Positions 55,225-64,000 of a stretch of DNA of 64,000 nucleotides are shown here, piece by piece (the stretch's first letter is position 1; each line of letters starts with the position of its first letter). The stretch lies in contig NZ_LT799838.1 in assembly GCF_900168255.1 (NCBI RefSeq), positions 1,674,001-1,738,000 of the forward strand, in the 5' to 3' direction. Origin of the DNA: Psychrobacter sp. DAB_AL43B (GTDB lineage: Bacteria; Pseudomonadota; Gammaproteobacteria; Pseudomonadales; Moraxellaceae). A model generated the notes under the pieces. That model searched no databases. It was not told the DNA's origin and saw only the letters and a list, made by a program, of their open reading frames with translations. The position numbers and the translations under genes are program-made.

Positions 55225-56250
55225 CTAAGCCAAACGATAACGCAAAACTCCTGATGGGTCCGAGTCATCGCAGACCACTTGACCGCTATTGACTAAAAAA
55301 GTAACGTGCGCAAAGGTTTCTTCAAGAGCAAGACAGCGTGCAAAGCCGCGCTTATTCTTCCAGCCTAGCACCGTACTTAAGCCATTCACGGTATGCCACT
55401 GAGTGAGGCTTAATAGCAATTTTTCTAAGGAATGTTTGTGATGGGCTATCACTTGCTGAACTCTCTGTTCGCCATGGTATAAAGGCTTATTGTGCGCAGG
55501 TAAGACTAAAGCTTTGGGACTAATCCACTGTAACATATCATTTAAACTATACAGCCAGCCTGCTAAAGGATCAGACTCTTGAGTGATATAACTGATGCCA
55601 ACAAAGGGGGTGATATGAGCAATAATTTGGTCGCCTGAGATTAAAATATCGCCTGAGGCTTTTTGTAGACATATATGCTCTATAGAATGCCCTGATCCAG
55701 ACCAAAGACTCCAAGGCGCGCCTCCTATCTGTAGGGTATCACCAGACTTTACGAGGGTTACCTCAGTAGGTAGTGGCCCATAAAGCGTATCAAAAAAGGA
55801 TAGACCCTCCTCTAAGCCTTCCATATCTGCTGGTGAAGCATCCAACTGCTGATAAAAGCGATTTAGACCCTCATAATCTTTAGCATTACGATAGTTTTGC
55901 TCATTCAGCGCTTGGCGCATTTCCTTCTCAGAAATATACAAAGGCGCCGCACAATAGTCCTGTAGCCATCCAGCTAGCCCTATGTGATCTGGATGAGAAT
56001 GGGTGACTAAAATACCCGTTACTTTGGCTATGCCCGGTAAGTTACTTAATAAGGCTGTCCAAAGCTCCTGATTTTCGGTCGATTGAGGGCCAGTATCGAT
56101 AATGAACCAGCCGTCGCCATCTTCAATAAGATAGATATTGATATGATCAAGTTGTATCGGTATCTTCATCCGAGTCCACAGCACCCCATCAGCAACTCTA
56201 ATCAACTCACCAAAATCTGGTGGGCTAAATCTAGTATTTAGTTTATTCAT
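55225..56250 (-). CDS. MBL-fold metallo-hydrolase
   Basis: This 341-residue metallo-beta-lactamase-fold enzyme has all metal ligands visible. THSHPDH is near residue 85, SGSGHS near 190, SGDQII near 210, and the terminal LPAHNKP near 265. A C-terminal winged-helix-like region (HTVNGLSTVLGWKNKRGFARCLALEETFAHVTFLV) is found in glyoxalase-II-like hydrolases linked to acyl-CoA metabolism. Thioesterase or lactone hydrolase activity is possible, but the substrate is not known. It is the last gene of the leftward fatty-acid series, separated from fadL by a strong terminator. Confidence 0.83.
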   Translation of the reverse strand: MNKLNTRFSPPDFGELIRVADGVLWTRMKIPIQLDHINIYLIEDGDGWFIIDTGPQSTENQELWTALLSNLPGIAKVTGILVTHSHPDHIGLAGWLQDYCAAPLYISEKEMRQALNEQNYRNAKDYEGLNRFYQQLDASPADMEGLEEGLSFFDTLYGPLPTEVTLVKSGDTLQIGGAPWSLWSGSGHSIEHICLQKASGDILISGDQIIAHITPFVGISYITQESDPLAGWLYSLNDMLQWISPKALVLPAHNKPLYHGEQRVQQVIAHHKHSLEKLLLSLTQWHTVNGLSTVLGWKNKRGFARCLALEETFAHVTFLVNSGQVVCDDSDPSGVLRYRLA

Positions 56251-56370
56251 GCTGTTACCTGATAGCTATTGTTCAGATTTTTGATGTTAGTTAAAACAGT
56301 ATTGAGAGGTATAATGAATTGAACTATTAAGCAAATAATTACTTAATAATAAATTTACTTTAAAAAAATA

Positions 56371-56403
56371 AGCTATAAGCCTTTAGATGAAAAGCTTATA
56401 GCT
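56371..56403 (-). terminator. Terminator after the FadL-type gene
   Basis: AGCTATAAGC and GCTTATAGCT are a perfect 10-bp inverted repeat around a 13-base loop, followed leftward by seven T. It lies 30 bases past the stop. Confidence 0.85.
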
Positions 56404-56432
56404 ATGCCTAACTTAACGTAATTTATGAGACT

Positions 56433-57671
56433 TTATTTTGCGGCATAGGATAGCTTTAATCCTACAAGGTACGCGTCATTATCTTCAAATTGACCGATTT
56501 TCGTACCACTAGAAGCCAATAGACCCTCTGCATCGCCTAACATCAAATACTTAGCACCAGCAGATACTGCCCACTCAGGGGTCAAGTTATATTTTGCCCC
56601 AAGGCCAACGCTATAATAGCCTTCGGTAGGTCCTAAAGGTGACACTGGATTACCAGCACCGCTATCCCAACCAATGGAACCTGATACCGCGAATTTTGGC
56701 GTTAGACGCTTACCCAATCCTACTTCAAGCATATAAGAGTCTTTATCATATTCCAATAGCCTTACTTCGTCTACAACCTTACCTTGTAAAGCATTTAAAG
56801 CGACGCCATTTTCATCTAACAAGGGCGGCGTTATATTAAAACCACTCCAAGGAACCCAGCGAGCTTTGGCGGTTAATAAGGTAGTGGCATTAAGACCGGT
56901 TTGAAAGTCAATATTTACTGATTTAGGGGTAGTAAGCTCTTTTTCCTTAGTTTGGGTAGGTTCTAATCGTAGTGCGGGCGGTAATTGAGTGTTGACACCA
57001 ATAATGTATGGCATAGACTCTGCATAATTCACATCATGGTCAATTTCTGAACGATAAGTAATGGCCGCTTTTAAGCCGATTTCAGGCTTGACGTAAGCCG
57101 CCCCAACCATGTAACCATAAGCCTCATTTTTTGGGATGTTAAGCGTGTAACCGTTTACAGCAGCAAGTGCTGGGTTTTTACTATTAATTGCCAATTCACC
57201 CTCAATTTTTTGTAGTACTGGGCCACCATAAATTTTGAAGTTGTTATTAGCTCCTAAATTAACGCCTAATAAGCCTGTGAAATTATCTGTACTGACATCA
57301 ACTACCGTTTGTTTACGATCATTGTTTACAGCATTGATGTTAGTAAGTGAGTTGTCACCTTGGTAAAGAATTTTGGCACCCAAAGGTTGGTCATAAAATA
57401 CGCCGACACTAAACCTGTCATTGATGTCAGTTTTGACACCGTAACCATAGCCTTCATACTTTTCCCCAATATCGGGTATATTGTCGCCGTTTGACTCTTT
57501 GCCTGAGATATCAGGACTAATTTGATAGGCACTGATATAAGCTATGGTACCACTAGAGCTAAAATCCTCACTCGGTTGACCCGAACGATCTAGCCCTGCA
57601 GCACCTGCAAGTGAAGTTAAAGATAGAGCAGCAAGCGCGCAGGAAAGTTTAGATAAGTTTAAATTCGACAT
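56433..57671 (-). CDS. FadL/OmpP1-family outer membrane fatty-acid channel
   Basis: The ATG at 57671 is chosen for its AAGGAGA site; it gives 412 residues beginning with a signal peptide (MSNLNLSKLSCALAALSLTSLAGAAGLDRSG). The mature protein has the N-terminal hatch region (AGLDRSGQPSEDFSSSGT) and alternating beta-strands of a 14-strand barrel. The end SAGAKYLMLGDAEGL...GLKLSYAAK closes it with the aromatic strand pattern needed for outer membrane insertion. It would admit long-chain fatty acids or other hydrophobic compounds for the FadD encoded just upstream. Confidence 0.87.
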   Translation of the reverse strand: MSNLNLSKLSCALAALSLTSLAGAAGLDRSGQPSEDFSSSGTIAYISAYQISPDISGKESNGDNIPDIGEKYEGYGYGVKTDINDRFSVGVFYDQPLGAKILYQGDNSLTNINAVNNDRKQTVVDVSTDNFTGLLGVNLGANNNFKIYGGPVLQKIEGELAINSKNPALAAVNGYTLNIPKNEAYGYMVGAAYVKPEIGLKAAITYRSEIDHDVNYAESMPYIIGVNTQLPPALRLEPTQTKEKELTTPKSVNIDFQTGLNATTLLTAKARWVPWSGFNITPPLLDENGVALNALQGKVVDEVRLLEYDKDSYMLEVGLGKRLTPKFAVSGSIGWDSGAGNPVSPLGPTEGYYSVGLGAKYNLTPEWAVSAGAKYLMLGDAEGLLASSGTKIGQFEDNDAYLVGLKLSYAAK

Positions 57672-57815
57672 TTTGTGTTCTCCTTGATAGTCAGAATAAA
57701 TGACATCCATTGTCATCCAGTGATTTACTGCTTTAGTACTACCTATAAAAAATCTTACCGTAAAAAAGCTATCTTTAATAAACCTCGCAGTTAAAAATCA
57801 TAAACTATATTGCCA

Positions 57816-59501
57816 CTAAGCTTGATTAGCCGCTTTTCTCAGCTCATGGCGCAGTATTTTGCCAACGGTTGATTTAGGTAGCTCAGCTATAAACTCGATA
57901 TGGCGTGGGCATTTATAGGCCGCCAAACTTTCTTTACAGAACGCTTTAATATCACTTTCATTCAAGCTTTTATCAGATTTTACGATGTAAACTTTGATCG
58001 ATTGACCTTGTAACTCGTCTTCTACACCAACTACCGAACATTCGGCTACCTTGGGATGTGCTTCGATGACGTTTTCGACTTCGTTAGGGTAAACATTAAA
58101 ACCGCTAACGATAATCATGTCTTTTTTGCGGTCATAGATCTTGATAGCGCCCTGCTCATTCATAGAAGCGATATCACCTGTTTTTAAATAGCCATCTGCG
58201 GTAAAAAATTGACTACTATCCATATTATGATAGTGTGTAATGACATTATCGCCTTTGATGCACATCTCACCAACCTCACCTATGGTAAGGATATTACCCT
58301 CATCATCCCGAATATCGATATCTACTCCAGGTAGAGGCAAGCCGACGTTACCACTGTACTCAGTACCATCGAATGGATTAGCGGTCCCAACCCCAAGCGT
58401 CTCCGACATCCCCCAACCTTCAAGGATAGGTAACCCGGTGACTTCAAGCCAGCGCTTAGCTGTTTCGGGTGTCGCAGCCATACCGCCTACTAAGGTCAAT
58501 TTGCATTCAGAAAAGTCCAACTTCCTAAATTCAGCATTATTCACTAAGGCTTGAAACAAGGTGTTAACGCCAGGCAATAGATGGAAAGGACGCTTGGCTA
58601 ATATCTTGACGAAACCAGGGATATCACGTGGATTGGTGATTAAAGTCAGGTGTTGCCCCATACTTAATCCTACCATCGAGCAAATAAAAGCATAGATATG
58701 ATAAAGCGGCAAAGCAATAATGCTGTGCATCTGCGTATTAGCAGACATATTGGCATAAACAGGTTTGAACCATTCAATGAACTGGTAAGTGGCTATCGCA
58801 ACATTTCGATTAGTGATTAAAATACCTTTAGCTACACCAGTAGTGCCGCCGGTATATTGCAACATCAGCAAGTCATCGGCTTCTGCAGTAGGTCGAGAAT
58901 AGGGTAAGCTTTTGGCTTGTTTTAAGACAGATTTATAGCTAATCACCTTATAACTAGGATTGGATTTTAACTCGTAGCTTGGAATTGCTTTTTTTACATA
59001 TTTTGCGGCGATATCTACGAGTGCACCTTTTGCAGATCCGAGCATATCCCCTATTTTACTAATGACCACGGTTTTGACTGGTGTCTCTTTAACTATTTTT
59101 TCGAGCGTTTTACAGAAGGGTTCTAAGATAAATATTGCTGACGCATTAGAATCAACCAATTGGTGCTTTAATTCACGGGGACTGTACAGTGGGTTAATTA
59201 AGGTCGTTACCATGCCCGCACGAATCACTCCTATGACAACAGGTAGGTATTGATTGACATTAGGCATCATAATCCCTATAACTGACCCCTTCGCTAGTCC
59301 TAGACTTTGAATCCAAGCGGCTATAGTTAATGATATTTTGTCAATTTGCCCATAGGTGTAAGTGACTCCCATATTAGTAATAAAATCTTGATTGGCATAT
59401 TCAGATAGTTTGTCATCGAAGATGTCAATAATTGTATTATGTAACGGCGCTATCTCTGCTTCTACTCCGCTGGGGTAACTCTGTGTCCAAAACTTATCCA
59501 T
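57816..59501 (-). CDS. fadD: Long-chain fatty-acid--CoA ligase
   Basis: The 561-residue AMP-forming ligase has the phosphate-binding motif LQYTGGTTGVAKG near residue 212, GWGMSETLG near 365, YLKTGDIASM and DRKKDMIIVSGFNVYPNEVE near 450, and the catalytic lysine in PKSTVGKILRHELR at the end. The length and motifs match FadD. It activates imported acids to acyl-CoA with ATP. AAGGAAGG precedes the ATG. It lies between fadL and the CoA-racemase gene in the leftward catabolic set. Confidence 0.9.
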   Translation of the reverse strand: MDKFWTQSYPSGVEAEIAPLHNTIIDIFDDKLSEYANQDFITNMGVTYTYGQIDKISLTIAAWIQSLGLAKGSVIGIMMPNVNQYLPVVIGVIRAGMVTTLINPLYSPRELKHQLVDSNASAIFILEPFCKTLEKIVKETPVKTVVISKIGDMLGSAKGALVDIAAKYVKKAIPSYELKSNPSYKVISYKSVLKQAKSLPYSRPTAEADDLLMLQYTGGTTGVAKGILITNRNVAIATYQFIEWFKPVYANMSANTQMHSIIALPLYHIYAFICSMVGLSMGQHLTLITNPRDIPGFVKILAKRPFHLLPGVNTLFQALVNNAEFRKLDFSECKLTLVGGMAATPETAKRWLEVTGLPILEGWGMSETLGVGTANPFDGTEYSGNVGLPLPGVDIDIRDDEGNILTIGEVGEMCIKGDNVITHYHNMDSSQFFTADGYLKTGDIASMNEQGAIKIYDRKKDMIIVSGFNVYPNEVENVIEAHPKVAECSVVGVEDELQGQSIKVYIVKSDKSLNESDIKAFCKESLAAYKCPRHIEFIAELPKSTVGKILRHELRKAANQA

Positions 59502-59562
59502 AACTTACCTTCCTTGGTAATTAATTTAAAAATAGATAATGTTAAAGCTGGGTATATAAAAG

Positions 59563-60660
59563 CTAGTCTTTGATATCTTGCCATCCTAGGGTCGTGTGAT
59601 ACTGGTCTTGATGAGCAAATAACGGGTGTGCTTTGGCCTCCTCAAGTGTCAGCACTGGAGTCACGCAAACATCTGATGATTCAAAAGCTTGCTGCCAAAT
59701 CTCAAGCGGCTGGCTAGCAAAGGTTTCAGCAACCGTTTTAGCCGCCTCTTTACTAGCTGGCGTATTTGGCATAACACCCATTTGCCAGTGTGCGGTTTTT
59801 AAGTCCGGTAGTTGCAATACCTCACATAACCCCTGCCAGAATTTCAACTCTAACGAGCCGACCGCCATATAACGACCGTCTGAGGTTTGATATAGGCGAT
59901 AACAAGGCAATAGCCCACCTAAGAAGTCATAGTGCGGCGGCGGATTTTGGCCGGAGAAGCTTTTGACTAGCGTTCCTGTCGCTTTGGGCATGATCATATG
60001 ATTATATAAACTATGGGTCATACTTACCGCGACATGCCGTCCCTTGCCGGTGCGCTGAGCGGCAAATACAGCAGCGAGTAAGGCTATTACCGCGGTATCA
60101 CTTCCACCGGCCAAATCTGCAAACTGCACATTGGGCATGGCTTGTTCACCCTTTGCTGTCCGTAACTGGTCAAGCACCCCACTCATCGCCATAAAGTTGA
60201 TATCATGACCGGCTTTGTCAGCCCACCCATGCTTAATGTCACTATTTTCTGCTGCTAGTCCATATCCCGTAATTGATACCATGACCAATTTAGGGTTGAT
60301 AGCATGAATGGTTTTGGCATCTAATCCCATACCTTCTAGTACGCCTGGGCGAAAGCTATCGAGCATGACATCAGCATCTGCAATATGAGCTTTGATAGAT
60401 TCGATACCTTTTGGGTCTCGAAAGTCTATTTTTTCAATATTTTTTCCGTGGTTTAAGGCTTCGAACAATCCACCCAAAGCGCGAGCAGGGTCACCATTTT
60501 TTGGCTCAATCTTTGTTATCTCTGCACCTAAATCAGCAAGCAAACGTGTCGCAAAAGGCCCAGGTAGATTGCGGGTCAAATCAATGACTCGCAATCCTTG
60601 TAAGCAGTCGCTCATCTGACTAATAGCTGATGATGTATTTGAAATATCATTATTAGCCAT
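59563..60660 (-). CDS. Alpha-methylacyl-CoA racemase-like CaiB/BaiF protein
   Basis: This 365-residue family III CoA-transferase-fold protein begins after the ATG at 60660 (two TTG codons precede it). It has LRVIDLTRNLPGPFATRLLADLGAEITKIEP at the start. The AMACR-type pair is visible: GHDINFMAMSGVL carries the catalytic His near residue 120-125, and QFADLAGG the catalytic Asp near residue 150. That GHDIN motif distinguishes racemases from CoA-transferases such as CaiB. It interconverts 2R and 2S methyl-branched acyl-CoA, so that (2S)-specific dehydrogenases can act. It overlaps the FadB-like gene by 8 bases and is therefore translationally coupled. Confidence 0.82.
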   Translation of the reverse strand: MANNDISNTSSAISQMSDCLQGLRVIDLTRNLPGPFATRLLADLGAEITKIEPKNGDPARALGGLFEALNHGKNIEKIDFRDPKGIESIKAHIADADVMLDSFRPGVLEGMGLDAKTIHAINPKLVMVSITGYGLAAENSDIKHGWADKAGHDINFMAMSGVLDQLRTAKGEQAMPNVQFADLAGGSDTAVIALLAAVFAAQRTGKGRHVAVSMTHSLYNHMIMPKATGTLVKSFSGQNPPPHYDFLGGLLPCYRLYQTSDGRYMAVGSLELKFWQGLCEVLQLPDLKTAHWQMGVMPNTPASKEAAKTVAETFASQPLEIWQQAFESSDVCVTPVLTLEEAKAHPLFAHQDQYHTTLGWQDIKD

Positions 60661-62848
60661 CAACAAATTCCTCGTCTTTTTCAGCCATCTTCACCAAGAT
60701 GTTTGCAGGCTCAAAACGCTCGCCATACTGCTCTGCTAGCTCACGGCTGCGGGCTACAAACTTATCTACGCCCATAGAGTTAATAAATTGTAAGGTACCG
60801 CCTTGATGCGGGGAAAATCCCCAACCAAAGATAGAACCGATATTGGTATCAGCCACAGAGCGCACCACATTTTCCTCATAGCACTTAGCGGACTCATTGG
60901 CTTGAATAAACATCAAACGATCGACTAAATCTTGTTGCGAAGGTTGTTCTGCTGTGGTTGGATAAAGCGTAGTCAGCTCGGACCATAAGTGCTTATCACC
61001 CTTTTCTGGATAGTCATAAAAGCCTTTGCCGTTCTTTTTACCTTCACGATCATGCTCATTGACAAAGGTATTGAGAATATCATAGGAGGGAGGCATGTCC
61101 ATCGTTCTGCCTTCAGCTTCCATATCCTTCTGTTGCTGTTCGATGACATGCAAGGCTAGACTCAATGACACTTCATCTTGTAGCGCTAATGGTGGCATTG
61201 GCATACCTGTTTTCATGCCAGCAACTTCGATACTACGTGGATGCACGCCCTCGCCCAACATTGCTACGCCTTCTGACACATAAGTGCCAAAGACCCGCGA
61301 AGTATAAAACCCGCGACTATCATTGACAACGATAGGCGTTTTACCTATTTGCACTACATAGTCAAAAGCTTTGGCTAAAGTTTCATCATCGGTTTTTTCG
61401 CCAACAATAATCTCAACCAGTGGCATTTTATCGACTGGTGAGAAAAAATGTAGCCCAATAAATTGCTGCGGACGTTTGCTTGCTTCAGCTAATCCCGTTA
61501 TTGGTAAGGTTGAAGTGTTGGATGCATAGACGGCTGATTCAGGAATGACCGCTTCAGATTGCTGCGTACATTTTGCCTTGATTTCACGGTTTTCAAACAC
61601 TGCTTCGATAACCAGATCGCAGTCTGCCAAATCATCATAAGAAACGGTTGGCTTGATACGCGCCAGTAATGCCTGTTTCTTCTCTTCTGTAGAGCGCTTA
61701 CGACTAATGGCTTTATCCAAGATGGTTGTAGAATAAGCTTTACCTTTTTCAGCACCGGCTATCTCAGTATCTAGTAGCACCACATCTATGCCTGCTTTTG
61801 CGGTAACATAAGCGATTCCTGCGCCCATCATGCCAGCACCTAGAATACCGACCTTTTTAGTTTTATAGCGCTCAAAGCCCTCAGGACGTGATTGACCTTT
61901 TTTGATGTTATTAAGCTGAGTCCAAAGAGTACCGATCATATTTCTAGATTCAGGGGATAGCACACAAGCCACAAAATAGCGGGATTCAATCTTCAGTCCG
62001 GTGTCGATATCGACGATGCAGCCTTCAAAGACACAAGACATAATGTGAGTAATCGCTGGATAGTTGCCATGTGACTTTTGATGGGCCATGGCAGGGGCAA
62101 TAGAGAACACTTGCACCACTTTAGGATGCATGCTATTACCGCCAGGAATTTTGAAGCCTTTTTTGTCCCAAGGTTGCTGTACTTTCGGGTTGGCTTTGAT
62201 CCACTCTTTCGCCTGCACTAACATGTCATCGTTATCAGTAGCAGTAGCATCAATAAGACCAATGTCTATAGCCGCTTTGGGACGTAGCTCAAGTCCTTGG
62301 GTCATTAGCTCAAGAGCTTTTTGAATACCAACTAATCTAGGTAGACGCTGAGTACCACCGCCACCTGGCAACAATCCTAATTTGACTTCAGGCAAACCCA
62401 GTTTAGTTTTAGGACTATCAATTGCTATACGATAGTGACACGCCAAAGCGATCTCTAAGCCACCGCCTAATGCAGTTCCTGTCATAGCAGCAACTACTGG
62501 CTTACCTGAAGTTTCAAGTTTGCGTAGGCTACTTTTTAAATCCTCGACCAAATCAAAGGCTTGTTCAGCCGTTTCTATTTTAGAGAGTTGATCAATATCT
62601 GCACCAACGACAAAGGTGTCTTTCGCCGAGGTTAGGATTAAGCCTTTAGCGGACTCATCATTGGTAAAACTATCCGTTAATAAGGCAAAGGCGCCCGTAA
62701 AACCATCACCGATGACATTCATTTTGCGATCGCTTTGATCGATAGTTACCGTGATGATGCCGTCATCATCACTCTGCGCTGAAAAATTTGCCAACTTATT
62801 GATAGTATCCACACTGTCTTTAGCACTGCCTGCTGTATTTGTAGTCAT
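60653..62848 (-). CDS. FadB/FadJ-like bifunctional enoyl-CoA hydratase/3-hydroxyacyl-CoA dehydrogenase
   Basis: The 731-residue multifunctional beta-oxidation enzyme has a crotonase domain at about residues 25-290, with GTALGGGLEIALACHYRIA (oxyanion hole) and GLPEVKLGLLPGGGGTQRLPR (catalytic glutamates). The dehydrogenase domain has the NAD loop VGILGAGMMGAGIAYVTAKAG near residue 333, HFFSPVDKMPLVEI (catalytic His), and a C-terminal helical domain with GFYDYPEKG. The length matches FadB/FadJ. It is encoded with its thiolase 55 bases upstream, the usual alpha-beta pairing. The extra polar leader of 25 residues is unusual. Confidence 0.9.
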   Translation of the reverse strand: MTTNTAGSAKDSVDTINKLANFSAQSDDDGIITVTIDQSDRKMNVIGDGFTGAFALLTDSFTNDESAKGLILTSAKDTFVVGADIDQLSKIETAEQAFDLVEDLKSSLRKLETSGKPVVAAMTGTALGGGLEIALACHYRIAIDSPKTKLGLPEVKLGLLPGGGGTQRLPRLVGIQKALELMTQGLELRPKAAIDIGLIDATATDNDDMLVQAKEWIKANPKVQQPWDKKGFKIPGGNSMHPKVVQVFSIAPAMAHQKSHGNYPAITHIMSCVFEGCIVDIDTGLKIESRYFVACVLSPESRNMIGTLWTQLNNIKKGQSRPEGFERYKTKKVGILGAGMMGAGIAYVTAKAGIDVVLLDTEIAGAEKGKAYSTTILDKAISRKRSTEEKKQALLARIKPTVSYDDLADCDLVIEAVFENREIKAKCTQQSEAVIPESAVYASNTSTLPITGLAEASKRPQQFIGLHFFSPVDKMPLVEIIVGEKTDDETLAKAFDYVVQIGKTPIVVNDSRGFYTSRVFGTYVSEGVAMLGEGVHPRSIEVAGMKTGMPMPPLALQDEVSLSLALHVIEQQQKDMEAEGRTMDMPPSYDILNTFVNEHDREGKKNGKGFYDYPEKGDKHLWSELTTLYPTTAEQPSQQDLVDRLMFIQANESAKCYEENVVRSVADTNIGSIFGWGFSPHQGGTLQFINSMGVDKFVARSRELAEQYGERFEPANILVKMAEKDEEFVDG

Positions 62849-62903
62849 CTCATATCCCTTAAATGATCTCTTAATAATAATTTTTATTCAATAAATAGCG
62901 GTT

Positions 62904-64000
62904 TTATACCCGCTCAATGATAGTCGCAATACCCATACCACCACCTACGCACAGAGTAATCATCGCCGTTTTGAGGTCACGGCGCTCTAGCTCATCAAGC
63001 ACGGTAGTCATAAGCATAGCGCCCGTTGCACCTAGCGGATGACCCATGGCAATAGCGCCACCATTGACGTTGACAATATCTAGAGAAATGCCAAAGTCAT
63101 TAGCAGTATTTAGTGGTACGGCAGCAAAAGCTTCGTTAATTTCCCAAAGATCGATATCTGAGGCTTTCATCCCAGCTTTATCTAATGCTTTTTGGCAGGC
63201 AGGCGTAGGACCCGTTAGCATAATGGCCGGTTCTGAACCTATGACTGCAGCCATAGTGATTTTGGCACGCGGTTTGAGACCGGCTTTTTTGCCAGCAGCA
63301 GCGCTACCGACTAAACATAATGCCGCACCGTCAACGATACCTGAAGAGTTTCCAGCATGATGGACGTGGTTTACTTTTTCAATGGTAGTGTATTTATCCA
63401 AGATAACGCTATTGAAACCCATCTGACCTGGCATAATAAACGAGGGATTCAATCCTGCTAAAGTCTCAACCGTAGTACTCGGACGGATAGTCTCATCTTT
63501 ATCTAGTAGCAGCATGCCATTGAGGTCTTTAACAGGAACTACTGATTTATCAAAGTAGCCTTTTTCCCAAGCATTAGCAGCGCGGCGATGTGATTCAGTG
63601 GCGAATTCATCGACATCAGTTCGACTAAAACCTTTGAGCGTTGCAATAGTATCAGCACCTACTCCTTGTGGTACAAAGGCAGTCGCTGCGTTGACTCGCG
63701 GATCCATGTACCAAGCACCGCCGTCTGATCCCATTGGGACACGGCTCATGGATTCGACGCCACCAGCCACTACCATCTCTTCCATACCAGACATAACTTT
63801 AGCGGCAGCCAGGTTAATGGACTCAAGCCCTGAAGCACAATATCTAGAAAGCGTTACGCCAGCAACGCTTTGATCCCAACCCGCATCGAGTACTGCAATG
63901 CGAGCAATATCAGCCCCTTGTTCGCCAACTGGCGTAACGCAGCCTAATACAACATCATCGACTAAGCTAGTGTCTAAACCATGACGCTGCTCCATCTCCC
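62904..64000 (-). CDS. Acetyl-CoA C-acyltransferase (thiolase), 5' end outside window
   Basis: This is a type II thiolase of the FadA/FadI group, with 365 codons visible and roughly 30-40 N-terminal residues missing beyond base 64000; the frame is open to the edge. The nucleophilic Cys is in [16 protein letters not shown], the second active-site region is [16 protein letters not shown] carries the conserved His-Gly area, and [17 protein letters not shown] gives the C-terminal catalytic Cys. It cleaves 3-ketoacyl-CoA and would work as the beta subunit with the FadB-like protein encoded directly downstream. Confidence 0.9.
   Translation of the reverse strand, partial: EMEQRHGLDTSLVDDVVLGCVTPVGEQGADIARIAVLDAGWDQSVAGVTLSRYCASGLESINLAAAKVMSGMEEMVVAGGVESMSRVPMGSDGGAWYMDPRVNAATAFVPQGVGADTIATLKGFSRTDVDEFATESHRRAANAWEKGYFDKSVVPVKDLNGMLLLDKDETIRPSTTVETLAGLNPSFIMPGQMGFNSVILDKYTTIEKVNHVHHAGNSSGIVDGAALCLVGSAAAGKKAGLKPRAKITMAAVIGSEPAIMLTGPTPACQKALDKAGMKASDIDLWEINEAFAAVPLNTANDFGISLDIVNVNGGAIAMGHPLGATGAMLMTTVLDELERRDLKTAMITLCVGGGMGIATIIERV

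Noticed and set aside
1..64000. CRISPR arrays, prophage or a defence island
   Set aside because: No spaced direct repeats of CRISPR type, no phage structural genes and no cas or restriction genes were seen. The only candidates for such roles are RecBCD and one toxin-antitoxin pair.

Overview
The window reads as a chromosomal segment of a gammaproteobacterium of the Moraxellaceae, most probably Psychrobacter. The reasons are moderate AT-richness, the AcnD/PrpF/PrpD set, oversized RecBCD proteins, and the mix of Moraxellaceae-like hypothetical genes. The genus is inferred from protein style, not from a marker gene. Both edges cut genes: acnD on the left and a thiolase on the right.

Layout. 0-8.3 kb holds the tail of a propionate (2-methylcitrate cycle) region, acnD - prpF - prpD. 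It is interrupted by a RelE/ParD-type toxin-antitoxin pair, a YdcZ-type membrane protein, an ABC exporter and an ElaA-like acetyltransferase. 8.3-16.5 kb holds an SDR oxidoreductase, an NCS2 nucleobase permease, a DUF2868 membrane protein with its DUF3482 GTPase partner, an unknown gene, a hypoxanthine-guanine phosphoribosyltransferase and a MepB-family gene. 16.5-27.7 kb is recC-recB-recD, transcribed leftward. 27.7-33.5 kb has two poorly characterised genes (one ModA-like and membrane-anchored), tRNA-Arg(CCT), a truncated HPP gene, and a MocR regulator divergent from LysE and EamA exporters. 33.8-42.6 kb has DUF1345, mprF, a COG4705 membrane protein, a PepSY protein and a QseBC-like two-component system, plus decayed genes. 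43.0-51.3 kb is a glycosyltransferase cluster with a lipoprotein and an acidic repeat protein. 51.7-64 kb is a fatty-acid catabolism region: acyl-CoA dehydrogenase, TetR, MBL hydrolase, FadL, FadD, AMACR-like CoA racemase, FadB-like enzyme and thiolase.

Genome dynamics are the most interesting part. A complete IS3-family element splits the acyl-CoA dehydrogenase, with a 3-bp target duplication; removing it restores the frame exactly. A 50-bp scar, identical to the left end of that IS, breaks the response regulator of the two-component system. A third, diverged IS end lies at 55.15 kb. Three directly oriented copies of a 185-187 bp intergenic element occur at about 33.7, 42.45 and 51.6 kb. They keep almost constant internal spacing and a central hairpin whose sequence differs in copy 1 but still pairs. 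They bracket the mprF/two-component segment and the glycosyltransferase segment, and each ends just beyond the 3' end of a leftward gene. I do not recognise this element. Separately, a 10-mer (CTTAGGCTAT) occurs five times inside recBCD, and I saw it nowhere else in the window.

All assignments are by reading sequence and protein motifs; no database search was run.
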